Source: CAWEBF01 sp963807235 (GTDB lineage Bacteria > Acidobacteriota > Vicinamibacteria > Vicinamibacterales > UBA2999). From it: a stretch of 64,000 nt of DNA. Shown here in pieces: positions 20,436 to 29,579 of the stretch (positions are counted from its first letter, which is position 1; each line of letters starts with the position of its first letter). The notes under the pieces are model-generated. The model ran no database searches and was not told the DNA's origin. It worked only from the letters and a program-made list of their open reading frames with translations. The stretch spans positions 186,001-250,000 of the forward strand of contig CAWEBF010000009.1 in NCBI GenBank assembly GCA_963807235.1. Direction: 5' to 3'. A program made the position numbers and the translations under genes.

Positions 20436-21236
20436 ATGCGGATCACACTGATTGCCCTGTGGCTCGTGGCCGTCGTCAGTCTGATGGGCGAAGCGACCGG
20501 CGCGCCCCAGCTTCGACGTTCGGGGCGGTCGGTGGCGTTGCAGGACGAGCGGGCATTCGCGGCGGAGCTGAAACGCTCCCTCCGCGCGGACGACCGTCAG
20601 GCCGTCGCGGACCTTCTCCGCTATCCCGCTCGAGTATTCGTGCAGCATAAGCCGTATCCCATCTTCGTGAAGGATCGGGGCTCGTTGGCTGAGATGTACG
20701 ACATGGTGTTCACGCCTCATCTGCGCTGCGCGGTGGCGGAGAGTCGCGAGCCGGCTGACGGAGAGCCTCGCCCCACGTATCCGTTGCTCGTTGCTCGGGG
20801 TGTCGTATCACTTGCTGGTGGGCGAATTGTGGCCGAGCGGTTGGATGGGAAGTATCGAATTACACGACTGACGTCATTCGGCGATACGTCAACGCGCAGG
20901 GGCCGCCCTCGCCCCGTCACGTTCCCTGCCGGACGGCGCGAAGTGCAGCTGGGTGGCCGGGTTTCGGAAGACGGCGCAGACGCGTATCTCGTAGCGGCTC
21001 GGGAAGGGGATCGGCTTCAGGCGACGATCAGCCACTTCCCGGCGAGAAGTCTCGCGTTGCGCGTGTCGAGACACGAGACCGCCAAGTTCCTCAATGGTGT
21101 CGACAAACAGGGGAACGTGTGGTCCGGACGACTGAGTGAGAGCGGCCTCTATTTGGTGGAAGTGGTTCGCCGTGCGTCATACTGCGAGCCGCCTGTCATA
21201 GCCCACCTGTTGACATTGTCGCTGGCGCAACAGTGA
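20436..21236 (+). CDS. Secreted hypothetical protein
   Basis: A 266-residue product. ATG 20436 is chosen over the far-upstream in-frame start at 20322 because it opens a standard signal peptide (MRITLIALWLVAVVSLMGEA, then TGA). The mature part has an alpha/beta N-terminal segment (DERAFAAELKRSLRADDRQ, VADLLRYPARVFVQHKPYPI) resembling small SnoaL/NTF2-like or DUF4440-type domains. The C-terminal half (LGGRVSEDGADAYLVAAREG ... SGRLSESGLYLVEVVRRA) recalls a beta-sandwich pre-peptidase-type domain. These are impressions only and no family is claimed. It ends 34 bp before the SMP-30 gene and may be co-transcribed with it. Confidence 0.6.
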   Translation: MRITLIALWLVAVVSLMGEATGAPQLRRSGRSVALQDERAFAAELKRSLRADDRQAVADLLRYPARVFVQHKPYPIFVKDRGSLAEMYDMVFTPHLRCAVAESREPADGEPRPTYPLLVARGVVSLAGGRIVAERLDGKYRITRLTSFGDTSTRRGRPRPVTFPAGRREVQLGGRVSEDGADAYLVAAREGDRLQATISHFPARSLALRVSRHETAKFLNGVDKQGNVWSGRLSESGLYLVEVVRRASYCEPPVIAHLLTLSLAQQ

Positions 21237-21270
21237 AGCCGTGATTGCACAATCTTGGAAGGATGAAACC

Positions 21271-22239
21271 ATGCCACGTCTCACGCGCCTGGCCGTTGCC
21301 CTCGTTTGCGCCGCCGTTGCCCCGCTCGCTGCCCAAGCGCCGGATCAAGCGCCCGAGATCGCGACTACTGTCGCCTTCACCGAAGGCCCGACGGCGGACC
21401 GCGCCGGCAACATCTACTTCACCGACATCATCAACCAGCGCATCATGAAGCTGGGCACTGACGGCAAGCTCTCCGTCTACCGCGAGCAGTCCAACGCCGC
21501 CAACGGCCTGGTCATCGATTCACAAGATCGCCTCATCGCCTGCGAGGGTGCGCTCTTCGAGCGGCCCGGTGTAAGGGTCCAGGGGAAACCTCGGATCACC
21601 CGCACCGATCTCAAGACGGGCAAGGTGGAGATCCTCGCCGACAACTACATGGGGAAGCCCTTCGACGGCCCCAACGACGCGACCCTCGACAGCAAAGGTC
21701 GCATCTACTTCACCGACCTCGCTGGTAGCGCCGTCTACCGCCTCGATCCACTGCCCAACGGCGGTGTCTCGAGCCCTGTCCGTCTCCTCGCCGCGCCCGC
21801 GATTCAACGCTCCAACGGCATCCAGGTCTCACCTGACGACAAGAAGCTGTACGTCATCGAGGCGAATGGCGCCAAAGGTGGCGCCCGCCAGGTCAGTGCC
21901 TTCGACCTCGCCGCGGATGGCAACGTGAATGCGTCGAGCAAGAAGCTTCACTACAACTTTTCTCCCGGCCGATCGGGCGACGGCATGAGCATCGACACGC
22001 AGGGCAATCTCTGGGTCTCCGCCGGCATGAACCAGCTCCGTGGCACCGACGAAACGCTCGCCACCAAGACTGGCATCTACGTGATCGGACCCACCGGCGC
22101 CCTTCTCAAGTTCATTCCCATCCCCGAGGACTTCATCACGAACAACACCTTCGCCGGCCCTGACCTCAAGACGCTGTACATCACGGCAGGGAAGACGCTG
22201 TACAAGATTCGGACCGATGTCGCCGGGATGGCGCGGTGA
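21271..22239 (+). CDS. Secreted SMP-30/gluconolactonase-family protein
   Basis: A 322-residue six-bladed beta-propeller lactonase. The signal peptide is MPRLTRLAVALVCAAVAPLA, then AQ. Family motifs are FTEGPTADRAGNIYFTDI (N-terminal glutamate metal ligand), NAANGLVIDSQDRLIACEG (asparagine ligand), FDGPNDATLDSKGRIYFTD and the late GDGMSIDTQGNLWVS (aspartate ligand). Together these give the E-N-N-D divalent-metal site of SGL proteins. The expected activity is hydrolysis of a sugar lactone such as gluconolactone in the periplasm. ATG 21271 is preferred over GTG 21241 because of the signal peptide and an AAGGATG site upstream. Confidence 0.88.
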   Translation: MPRLTRLAVALVCAAVAPLAAQAPDQAPEIATTVAFTEGPTADRAGNIYFTDIINQRIMKLGTDGKLSVYREQSNAANGLVIDSQDRLIACEGALFERPGVRVQGKPRITRTDLKTGKVEILADNYMGKPFDGPNDATLDSKGRIYFTDLAGSAVYRLDPLPNGGVSSPVRLLAAPAIQRSNGIQVSPDDKKLYVIEANGAKGGARQVSAFDLAADGNVNASSKKLHYNFSPGRSGDGMSIDTQGNLWVSAGMNQLRGTDETLATKTGIYVIGPTGALLKFIPIPEDFITNNTFAGPDLKTLYITAGKTLYKIRTDVAGMAR

Positions 22240-22258
22240 CCTGCCGCGCCCGCAGGTC
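22238..22258. terminator. Hairpin between convergent SMP-30 and amidase genes
   Basis: GACCTGC (22238-22244) pairs with GCAGGTC (22252-22258) around a 7-base loop, starting inside the SMP-30 stop codon and ending 4 bp before the amidase stop. Its position suggests a shared 3'-end structure. No T-tract is present on either strand, so Rho-dependent termination is as likely. Confidence 0.45.
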
Positions 22259-22261
22259 GCG

Positions 22262-23719
22262 TCAGAGTTCGTAGCCTTTGGGCGCCTGGAAGCCGCCGAT
22301 CTCCTGGGCGAGGAGCCGCGCGAAGGCGATCGGCGTCGCGTCCTCGAGAAACGGCCCCACGATCTGTAGTCCCACGGGCAGGCCGCTCTTGCTCAAGCCT
22401 GCCGGGGCCGTCGTCGCCGGGCAGCCCGTGAACGTCGCCGGCGCGATGTAATCCAGGAGATTCCAGGCAGATTGGGCGCCGCCTTCCGGCAGTGGAATCA
22501 TGCGCGTGTCGGGATGAGAGTGGTCGTGCGCGGAGGCCGCGGTGAACGTCGTCGGCAGCAGGAACACGTCGGCGGATGCGAAGTATCTCTCCCACTCGGC
22601 GCGATAGACCAACCGCCGCATGTTCTGTTGTTGCCAGTCGGCAAAACTGCTGAGAGCGCCCTTCACGAATTGCGGCGGCCGGGTGGCCAACTGGGCCTTG
22701 GCCGGCTCCCGCTGGTCTGGTGGCGTCAAGCTGAACACAATCGCGCCGAGCATGAAGCGGTAGCTGTCGATCAGGTCCTGGAAGCGAAAGCCTTCAGGCC
22801 AACCTTCTCGCACTGTCGCACCGGCCCGTTCGCAGGCGCGCACCGCGGCTTCGAGCACCGACTTCGTCTCCGTCGAGACCGGAACGGCCGGATCCTCGAG
22901 CACGTATCCGATCCGGAAGTCGCGCAGCCTGTCGTGACGTGCGGCCGGGAGCGTCCATTGGAACGCCTTCGAGTCAGGGGCCTCGGGTCCGGCCAGCACC
23001 CGTAAGCCCGCCTCCAGATCCTCGGCACTGCGTGCCATCGGTCCCGCGACTGCCAGCACCGTGGAAAAGCCGGCGGGCGCGCGCCTGCCGCCAGGAGAGT
23101 GGCCGGCGAGGCTGACGAGATCCTGCGTCGGTTTGTGGCCGTAGATGCCACAGCACGCCGCTGGCTGACGAATGCTGCCGCCAATGTCGGAGCCGATGCT
23201 GAGAAACGCCGTCCCCGCCGCCAGAGATGCCGCGGTCCCGCCCGACGAGCCTCCGGGGGTTCTCGTGGAATCCCAGGGGTTGTTGGAGGTGCCGTAGATG
23301 TCGTTGAAGGACTGGCTGTCCATCAGCTCCAGTGGCACGTTGGTGGCACCGAGCAGGACCGCGCCGGCGTCCAGGAGCCGGCGGACCGCTTCGGCATGCG
23401 CCGGCGCTTTCGCGTGCTTGAGGAAGGGAATGCCCCAGGTGCACGGCTGACCCTGAACGCCGAAGCTCTCCTTGACGTTGATCGGAACGCCGTGAAGAGG
23501 ACCGGTGGTTGTGCCACGGGCCGACGCTTCGTCCTCGCGCCTGGCGGCTGCAAGCGCCTCATCGCGCAGCTGGTAGACGTAGGCGTTGAGTTTTGGCTCG
23601 AAGGCGTCGATTCGACGCCACGTATGCTGCGTCAGCTCCACGGACGAGATCTTCTTCGCGCGTATTGCCGCCGCGGCTTCGACCGCGGTGCCGAAGTCCG
23701 GATCGAAATCGCGCCCCAT
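22262..23719 (-). CDS. Amidase signature-family hydrolase
   Basis: A 485-residue amidase. The Ser-cisSer-Lys triad is visible. The lysine is in PINVKESFGVQG. The glycine/serine-rich signature TPGGSSGGTAASLAAGTAF contains the cis-serine region. SDIGGSIRQPAACCGIYGHK carries the nucleophile serine. The C-terminal FTGCPATTAPAGLSKSGLPV is the usual GCPA(L)(S)xPxGxxxxGLPxG motif. The substrate could be an aliphatic or aryl amide. GatA is unlikely because gatB and gatC are absent nearby and the C-terminus differs. No signal peptide is seen, so it is cytoplasmic. It is 11 bp downstream of the LysE-type exporter and probably co-transcribed with it. Confidence 0.9.
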   Translation of the reverse strand: MGRDFDPDFGTAVEAAAAIRAKKISSVELTQHTWRRIDAFEPKLNAYVYQLRDEALAAARREDEASARGTTTGPLHGVPINVKESFGVQGQPCTWGIPFLKHAKAPAHAEAVRRLLDAGAVLLGATNVPLELMDSQSFNDIYGTSNNPWDSTRTPGGSSGGTAASLAAGTAFLSIGSDIGGSIRQPAACCGIYGHKPTQDLVSLAGHSPGGRRAPAGFSTVLAVAGPMARSAEDLEAGLRVLAGPEAPDSKAFQWTLPAARHDRLRDFRIGYVLEDPAVPVSTETKSVLEAAVRACERAGATVREGWPEGFRFQDLIDSYRFMLGAIVFSLTPPDQREPAKAQLATRPPQFVKGALSSFADWQQQNMRRLVYRAEWERYFASADVFLLPTTFTAASAHDHSHPDTRMIPLPEGGAQSAWNLLDYIAPATFTGCPATTAPAGLSKSGLPVGLQIVGPFLEDATPIAFARLLAQEIGGFQAPKGYEL

Positions 23720-23730
23720 ACCCGCAGACT

Positions 23731-24357
23731 CTATCGCTTCTCGAAGGCCAGCCGCACTCCCAGCGCGATGAACAGGCCGCCCATGGCCCGATTGAGCCAG
23801 ATGGAGAATCCGTAGCGGCTCTTCAGCCAATCGCCGAGCCAGCTCGCGGCGAGCGCGTAGCCGAGGCAGACAATCAGGCCGTTGCCGACGAAGACCAGGC
23901 CGAGCAGCACGAATTGCAGCGGCAGCGGACCGCGCGCGGCGTCGGTGAATTGCGGCAGGAACGCCAGAAAGAACAGGGCGACCTTCGGGTTGAGGACGTT
24001 GGTGACGACGCCTTGTCTGAAGATGCGCGCGAGCGGTACGGGCTCGAGGCGTCGCACTTCTAGCCCGCCGTGCCGGCTCACGAGCGCCCGAACACCCAGC
24101 CAGACGAGGTACGCGGCACCCGCATACCGCACCGCATCGAAGGCCCGCGGCACCGTGAGCATCACAGCCGAGAGCCCCAGCGCGGCGGCTGCGATGTGAA
24201 CGAGACAGCCCGTCGCGATGCCCAGGGCCGACACCACACCAGCGAGCCGGCCCTGGCCGAGGCTGCGGCCGACGATGTAGAGCACGTCCGGCCCCGGCGT
24301 GATGTTCAGCAGCAGACCGGCGGCGACGAAGAGCAGAAACGAATTCCACTCAGGCAT
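23731..24357 (-). CDS. LysE/RhtB-family amino-acid exporter
   Basis: A 208-residue inner-membrane protein with about six hydrophobic helices. The family signature GLLLNITPGPDVLYIVGRSL lies at residues 14-33, followed by LGIATGCLVHIAAAALGLSA and NPKVALFFLAFLPQFTD, all typical of RhtB/LysE translocators. Such proteins export homoserine, threonine, lysine or similar metabolites by proton exchange. Which substrate is exported cannot be told from sequence. The adjacent amidase might generate an amino acid that this protein exports, which is speculative. Confidence 0.9.
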   Translation of the reverse strand: MPEWNSFLLFVAAGLLLNITPGPDVLYIVGRSLGQGRLAGVVSALGIATGCLVHIAAAALGLSAVMLTVPRAFDAVRYAGAAYLVWLGVRALVSRHGGLEVRRLEPVPLARIFRQGVVTNVLNPKVALFFLAFLPQFTDAARGPLPLQFVLLGLVFVGNGLIVCLGYALAASWLGDWLKSRYGFSIWLNRAMGGLFIALGVRLAFEKR

Positions 24358-24385
24358 CGCGTGATGTTACACCGCGCTTTCGAGC

Positions 24386-25885
24386 TCAGTCGTCGTCCTC
24401 GCCGGCGCCTTGATGGCCTCGACGCAGGGCAAGGTGGTAGAGCGTCGTGGTCGTCACGGTGGCGCCACTGGCCACGACTTCGTGGGCGATTGCCAGGTAG
24501 TGCTGCCCGCGATAGCGATAGGCCGCCAGCCCCTCTGGGGATAGCGATCCCGGTGTCACGATCAAATCCACGAACGCGACGTCGTTCGGGTCGGTTACAT
24601 CGAAGATGGCGACCGAGCTTGTCGTCGTTCTCTCCAACCCAATGAACGCGTAGGTGCGATCGCCAATTTTGAGTAGGGCGACGCCTTCGGGTTCGACGCC
24701 CTTGTCGCGGCTGCGGTTGTCGTCGTAGATCGAGCGGGCGTGCGCGGCGCGGTCCAGGATGCTGCCGCTGTCGTAGATCAGGGTTCCGTCCGTGCGGCGA
24801 ATGGAGAACGACCGCGCACCAGCCGCGAACAGGTTGCCGGGAGACGAGTCTCTGTTGGACACGCGCAGGCGGTCCAGCGGCGCCACCGCGCCGAAGGTGC
24901 TGGCTGCCGAGCGATCGGCGTTGTCTTCGCGGAAATCCCCTTCGTTAGCCATGACCAGGTAGGTCTCGCCTCGCCATTGATAGGAAGCGATGGCGTCCGG
25001 CATGTAGAACCCCTTGGCGGCGACCGATCGGAACAGCACGACGCCGTCGTTGTCCTTGGGGTCGATCTCGTTGCCTGGGAGGTTGAAGTCCTTGGCCCCG
25101 AGTCCGATCAGCTCGGTGAACTCCCCCGTTTGCAGGTCCAGCACGGCGATCGCGTTGGCTTCCTGCACGGTCACGAACGCCAGGGTGTCGTCGTGGTTGA
25201 CGGTGATGTACTCGGGTTCGAAGTCCATCCCGGTGCTCACGGGCAGGCGCAGGTTGGCGCCGGAGGTCGGCACACCGCTCAGCAGCGCAGTGGTCACGAC
25301 AGCCCGCGTCTCGACGTCGATGATGCTGACGCTGCCCGGCGGATCGATCGCCGCGTAGGGCAGGTCGGCGGCCACGTTCGGCGTGGCTTCGTTGACGACC
25401 AGCAGCTTCGCCCCGTCGTGCGTGAACGTCAGCATGTCCGGGAGGGAACCGACGCCCACATCATTCACGCCGGAAGCCGGCTCGCGTGTGCTGGTGTCGT
25501 AGAGCAGCACTTTGCCGGGAGTCCGGCAATCGCAGGATGGGCACGCGGGGGATGCGCTGGGGGCCTCGACGGCGAACGCCGCCAGCCCCTGGTGAATCGC
25601 CACGCTGTTCACCGCGCCGTGAGGCGTGACGTCGATGTGCTCGACGAGCGTGCCCGTCTCCGCATCGAGCACGTCCACGCCGACAACGCCGGCGACCCAG
25701 ATCGTGTTGGTCCGCCGGTCGAACGCGGGAATTTCGGAGAGCTGACCGGGGGTCTGATGCCCGTGGGTCCACAGCTTGGTGACGGCGAGCGCCACCTCCT
25801 TCTTATCGGCCTCGACGAACGTCTGAGCCCCGGCCAGCAGCCCCAAGGCGACCGCCACTCCAAACGACGAGCGAAATGAACGCAT
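24386..25885 (-). CDS. Choice-of-anchor I family secreted beta-propeller protein
   Basis: A 499-residue secreted protein. ATG 25885 has a GGAGGG ribosome binding site and opens a signal peptide (SSFGVAVALGLLAGAQTF). The body is a seven-bladed-type propeller. Blades are seen as TIWVAGVVGVDVLDAETGTL, VNEATPNVAADLPYAAIDPP, EYITVNHDDTLAFVTVQEAN and AIASYQWRGETYLVMANEGD, then DKGVEPEGVALLKIGDRTYA and YLAIAHEV. These are the hallmark segments of the choice-of-anchor I domain often fused to alkaline phosphatases or surface anchors. No anchor follows here, and the tail is acidic (GAGEDDD). Ligand and function are unknown. A cysteine cluster (CPSCDC) near residue 125 may form disulfides. Confidence 0.8.
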   Translation of the reverse strand: MRSFRSSFGVAVALGLLAGAQTFVEADKKEVALAVTKLWTHGHQTPGQLSEIPAFDRRTNTIWVAGVVGVDVLDAETGTLVEHIDVTPHGAVNSVAIHQGLAAFAVEAPSASPACPSCDCRTPGKVLLYDTSTREPASGVNDVGVGSLPDMLTFTHDGAKLLVVNEATPNVAADLPYAAIDPPGSVSIIDVETRAVVTTALLSGVPTSGANLRLPVSTGMDFEPEYITVNHDDTLAFVTVQEANAIAVLDLQTGEFTELIGLGAKDFNLPGNEIDPKDNDGVVLFRSVAAKGFYMPDAIASYQWRGETYLVMANEGDFREDNADRSAASTFGAVAPLDRLRVSNRDSSPGNLFAAGARSFSIRRTDGTLIYDSGSILDRAAHARSIYDDNRSRDKGVEPEGVALLKIGDRTYAFIGLERTTTSSVAIFDVTDPNDVAFVDLIVTPGSLSPEGLAAYRYRGQHYLAIAHEVVASGATVTTTTLYHLALRRGHQGAGEDDD

Positions 25886-25998
25886 GAACCCTCCTGCCAC
25901 ACTGACACCGCAGTTGGGATCACACCTCTGCGGTATGACTATCCGACGACGTTCCGGCGACGTTGGGATGACGTCGCACAAGACGGGACAGCGTATGG

Positions 25999-26841
25999 CT
26001 ATCGTGCCGCCAGAGCCTTCAGCCAATCCGCCCGCCACTGAGAGAGCTCGACCTTGGTGATGCGGCGCACGTCGTCCTCGATCGTGGCGCGGCCGTCGAA
26101 ATGTTCGGCGTACAGCCGCGCCATCACGGGCACACTCGCGCGCGCCGTCATGAACTTGACGAACGACTGGGACAGCACGTAGAACGGCGGCGCCACGTTC
26201 ACGCGGTCGGCCTGAATGCCTTTGGGATAGCCGCGAGAACCCACGTACGGCACGACGGCCTGTCCCCGCGGCTCGCGCAGCCACTCAGCGGCCTCCGAGT
26301 CGACGGTCGTGCCGTCGCCTTTCAGGAACAGGCGGTCGGGCGGCAGGCCCAGCCGTGGCGCCAACTCTGTCGCCACGTGGCTGGCGAACCCCTCCGCCAG
26401 CCAGACGCCCGTGGTGGCCTCGATATCTGGAGGCGTCTCCGGGAGATTCCTGGGGGCGGCCGGATCGGTCCCCAGCAGCAAATGCACCGTCTCGTGAACG
26501 GCGATGCTCGGTCCCTTGACGACACGTGCCGCGCGCAGGAACACCAGAGGGCCAGACACGTGCGAGATTCCGGCGCGGTCGGTGAGGTAATACGTCGGCT
26601 TGGCGACCTTGGATCGTGCGGCGTCGAATCCGCGACCCAGCAAGTCGGACACGGCGACGAAGCCGCGCTCCAGTTGGTTCGCGAACTCACGCCCGGCCTC
26701 GGCGGCGAGCACGCCCTTGTCGATGTAGAGGACGAGGTGCTCGGTCTCGAAGCGATCCTGCTGCGCCGCAGTCGCGATGACGTCACGCTCGCCGCGAAGG
26801 AGAGCGTTGACGGCGTCCTGGTCGGCGTTCTGTGCGGCCAC
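25999..26841 (-). CDS. Gluzincin-like (HExxH) metallopeptidase, start uncertain
   Basis: A 280-residue protein. IAVHETVHLLLG supplies the HExxH zinc ligands and catalytic glutamate. WLAEGFASHVATELA about 35 residues later supplies the third glutamate ligand, as in M1/M61-like peptidase MA-clan proteins. The N-terminal part (HLVLYIDKGVLAAEAGREFA) resembles the usual fold before the catalytic helix. The GTG at 26841 is the first orthodox start, but the same frame is open upstream and reads PLCSCLPPAAGGAASWPVAA, which looks like the end of a signal peptide lacking a start codon. The true N-terminus may be altered by an indel. A secreted location is likely but not shown. Confidence 0.7.
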   Translation of the reverse strand: MAAQNADQDAVNALLRGERDVIATAAQQDRFETEHLVLYIDKGVLAAEAGREFANQLERGFVAVSDLLGRGFDAARSKVAKPTYYLTDRAGISHVSGPLVFLRAARVVKGPSIAVHETVHLLLGTDPAAPRNLPETPPDIEATTGVWLAEGFASHVATELAPRLGLPPDRLFLKGDGTTVDSEAAEWLREPRGQAVVPYVGSRGYPKGIQADRVNVAPPFYVLSQSFVKFMTARASVPVMARLYAEHFDGRATIEDDVRRITKVELSQWRADWLKALAAR

Positions 26842-26939
26842 CGGCCAGGAAGCGGCTCCGCCGGCCGCAGGAGGAAGGCAGGAGCAGAGAGGCTGACCCG
26901 CGGATGCGCGCGCATCGCGTGGCAGTATAGCCCTCCGAT

Positions 26940-26974
26940 TTGTGACCTGTGAATTGTTAATTGTGAATTGACTT
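26940..26974. repeat. 7-bp tandem array (TTGTGAA family, copy K)
   Basis: Units TTGTGAC, CTGTGAA, TTGTTAA, TTGTGAA and TTGACTT are in strict 7-bp register. This is an AT-rich island in GC-rich DNA, in the gap between the clpB stop and the downstream peptidase gene. It is the same family as the arrays at 47588-47730. Confidence 0.75.
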
Positions 26975-29575
26975 CAGGCGGACGCCGGCGCAGGTCTCGA
27001 GGCTCTAAATCGGACCTGCTCACCGTCTGTCTCCACCAGAACCTGATCCCCCTCCCGCACCTCGCCTTCGAGGATCTGCATCGCCAGCGGGTCCAGGATC
27101 CGCCGCTGCAGCGTGCGCTTGAGCGGCCGCGCGCCGAAAGCCGGGTCGTACCCTTCGGCCACCAGCAGGGTCTTCGCGTCGTCGGTCAGCTCCACGCGGA
27201 TCTTGCGGTCCGCCAAACGCTTCAGCAGCCCGGTCACCTGGATGTCGATGATCAACTTCATGTGCTCGAGCCCGAGTGCATGGAAGAAGACGATCTCGTC
27301 GATCCGGTTGATGAATTCCGGCCGGAAGTGCTGGCGCAGTGCCTCGGTGACCTGGCGCCGGATGCCTTCGTTCAGTGACCCGGCGTGCTCCGCGATGAAC
27401 TGACTGCCCAGGTTGGACGTCATGATCACGACGGCATTCTTGAAGTCCACCGTGCGGCCCTTGCCGTCGGTCAGCCGCCCGTCGTCGAGCAGCTGCAGCA
27501 GCACGTTCAGCACCTCGGGGTGCGCCTTCTCGACCTCATCGAATAGCACGACGGCGTACGGGCGCCGCCGCACGGCCTCGGTCAGCTGACCGGCTTCCTC
27601 GTAGCCGACATATCCGGGCGGCGCGCCAATCATGCGCGACACGGTGTGCTTCTCCTGGTATCGGACATGTCGATCCGCACCATCGCGTGCTCGTCGTCGA
27701 ACAGGAACTCGGCCAACGCCCGCGCGAGCTCGGTCTTGCCGACGCCGGTCGGTCCCAGGAAGATGAAGCTCCCCAGCGGCCGGTTCGGGTCCTGCAGGCC
27801 GGCCCGCGCCCGCCGGATCGCCGCTGCCACCGCCTTGATGGCTTCGTCCTGGCCGACGACCCGTTGATGCAGCCGTTCCTCCATGTGAATGAGCTTCTGG
27901 ACCTCGCCCTCCATCAGCCGGCTGACCGGGATACCGGTCCACTTCGCCACCACCTCGGCGATGTCTTCCTCGTCCACTTCCTCCTTCAGCATGCGCTGGC
28001 CAGGGTTGCTGTCGGTCAGGCGCGATTCCTCGCCGTGCAGCCGGCGTTCCAGCTCCGGCAGCCTGCCGTACTGCAGCTCAGACGCCTTGGCATAGTCCCC
28101 GCCACGCTGAGCCTCCTCGATGGCCAGGCGCACCTGCTCCACCTCCTCCTTGACGGAGCGCGAGCCCTGGATCGCGTCCTTCTCGAGCTTCCACTGCGTT
28201 TCGAGCCTCTTGTCTTCGGCCTTGAGCGACGTCAGCTCGGCGTCCAACCGCGCCAGCCGCTCGACGGAGGCCTTGTCGGTTTCCTTCCGCAGCGCCTCAC
28301 GCTCGATCTCGAGCTGCATGATCCGGCGGCGCACCTCGTCCAGTTCGGCCGGCATGGAGTCGATCTCCATCCGCAGCTTCGAGGCGGCCTCGTCCACGAG
28401 GTCGATCGCCTTGTCGGGCAGGAAACGGTCCGAGATGTACCGGTGCGACATACCGCCGCCGCCACCAGCGCCGCGTCCTTGAAGCGCACGCCGTGGTGGA
28501 TCTCGTAGCGGTCGCGCAGGCCTCGCAGAATCGAGATCGTGTCCTCGACGGTCGGTTCGCCGACGAGCACGGTCTGGAACCGGCGCTCCAGCGCGGCGTC
28601 CTTTTCGATGTGCCTGCGATACTCATCGAGCGTCGTCGCGCCGATCGTGTGCAGCTCGCCGCGCGCGAGCATCGGCTTCAGCATCTGGGAGGCGTCCATC
28701 GCGCCCTCGCTTGCGCCGGCACCGACCACGGTGTGCAGCTCGTCGATGAAGAGAACGATGGCGCCCTCCGAGTCCGTGATCTCCTTGAGCACGGCCTTGA
28801 GACGTTCCTCGAACTCGCCGCGGTACTTGGCACCTGCGATCAGGGCGCCGATATCGAGCGCGAAGATGCGCTTGTTCTTGAGCCCTTCCGGCACGTCGCC
28901 GCGCACGATCCGTTGCGCCAGCCCTTCGACGATGGCGGTCTTGCCCACCCCGGGCTCGCCGATGAGCACGGGGTTGTTCTTGGTCCGCCGGGAGAGGACC
29001 TGGATCACGCGACGCACTTCCTCGTCGCGGCCGATCACCGGATCCAGCTTGTTCTTGCGCGCCAGGTCGGTCAGATCCCGGCCGTAGCGCGTCAGCGCCT
29101 CGTAGGTGGACTCGGGCGTGGCGGATGTGACGCGCTGGCTGCCGCGCACCTGGGTGAGCGCGGCATAGAGTGCGTCCTTGGTCACGCCGCTGCGCTGGAG
29201 CAGCTGCGCGGCCGGGGAGCGGCCGGTCTCGGTGGCGATGGCGATGAACAGGTGCTCCGTGCTGACGAACTCGTCCTGGAGCCTCGTGGCCTCCGCCTGT
29301 GCCGCCTCCAGCACCAGGCGCACGCGCGGTGACGCCTGCACTTCGCCGCCGCGCACCTTCGGCATTGCGGCCAGCAGCTTTCGCGCGTCGCGGGCCACGG
29401 CCGCCGGATCGAGGTTCAGCTTGCGGATGACCGACGGCACGATGCCGCCGGACTGCTCGACCAGCGCGACGAGCAGATGTTCGGGCGTCATCTCGGCGTG
29501 CGTGGTGTCGGCCGCGAGACTCTGCGCCGCGACGAAAGCTTCCTGTGCCTTCTCTGTCAGCTTGTTCGTGCTCAT
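26974..29575 (-). CDS. clpB: ATP-dependent disaggregase ClpB, two -1 frame breaks
   Basis: A hexameric Hsp100 that rescues aggregated proteins together with the DnaK system. Domain order: Clp_N repeats (AEMTPEHLLVALVEQSGGI; FVSTEHLFIAIATE), first AAA+ domain with Walker A GEPGVGKTAIVEGLAQRI and Walker B VLFIDELHTVVGAG, the coiled-coil M domain (about 28000-28330), second AAA+ domain with GPTGVGKTELARALAEFLF, and the C-terminal D2-small domain. One base is missing at about 28451 (AALVAAAV to MSHRYISDRFLPDKAIDL) and another at about 27661 (MVRIDMSE to YQEKHTVSRMIGAPPGY). The full length would be about 866 residues. It starts 4 bp after cbpA, so translation is probably coupled. It is expected to be repressed by the HspR-type regulator encoded first in the cluster. 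Confidence 0.92.
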
Positions 29576-29579
29576 GTCG

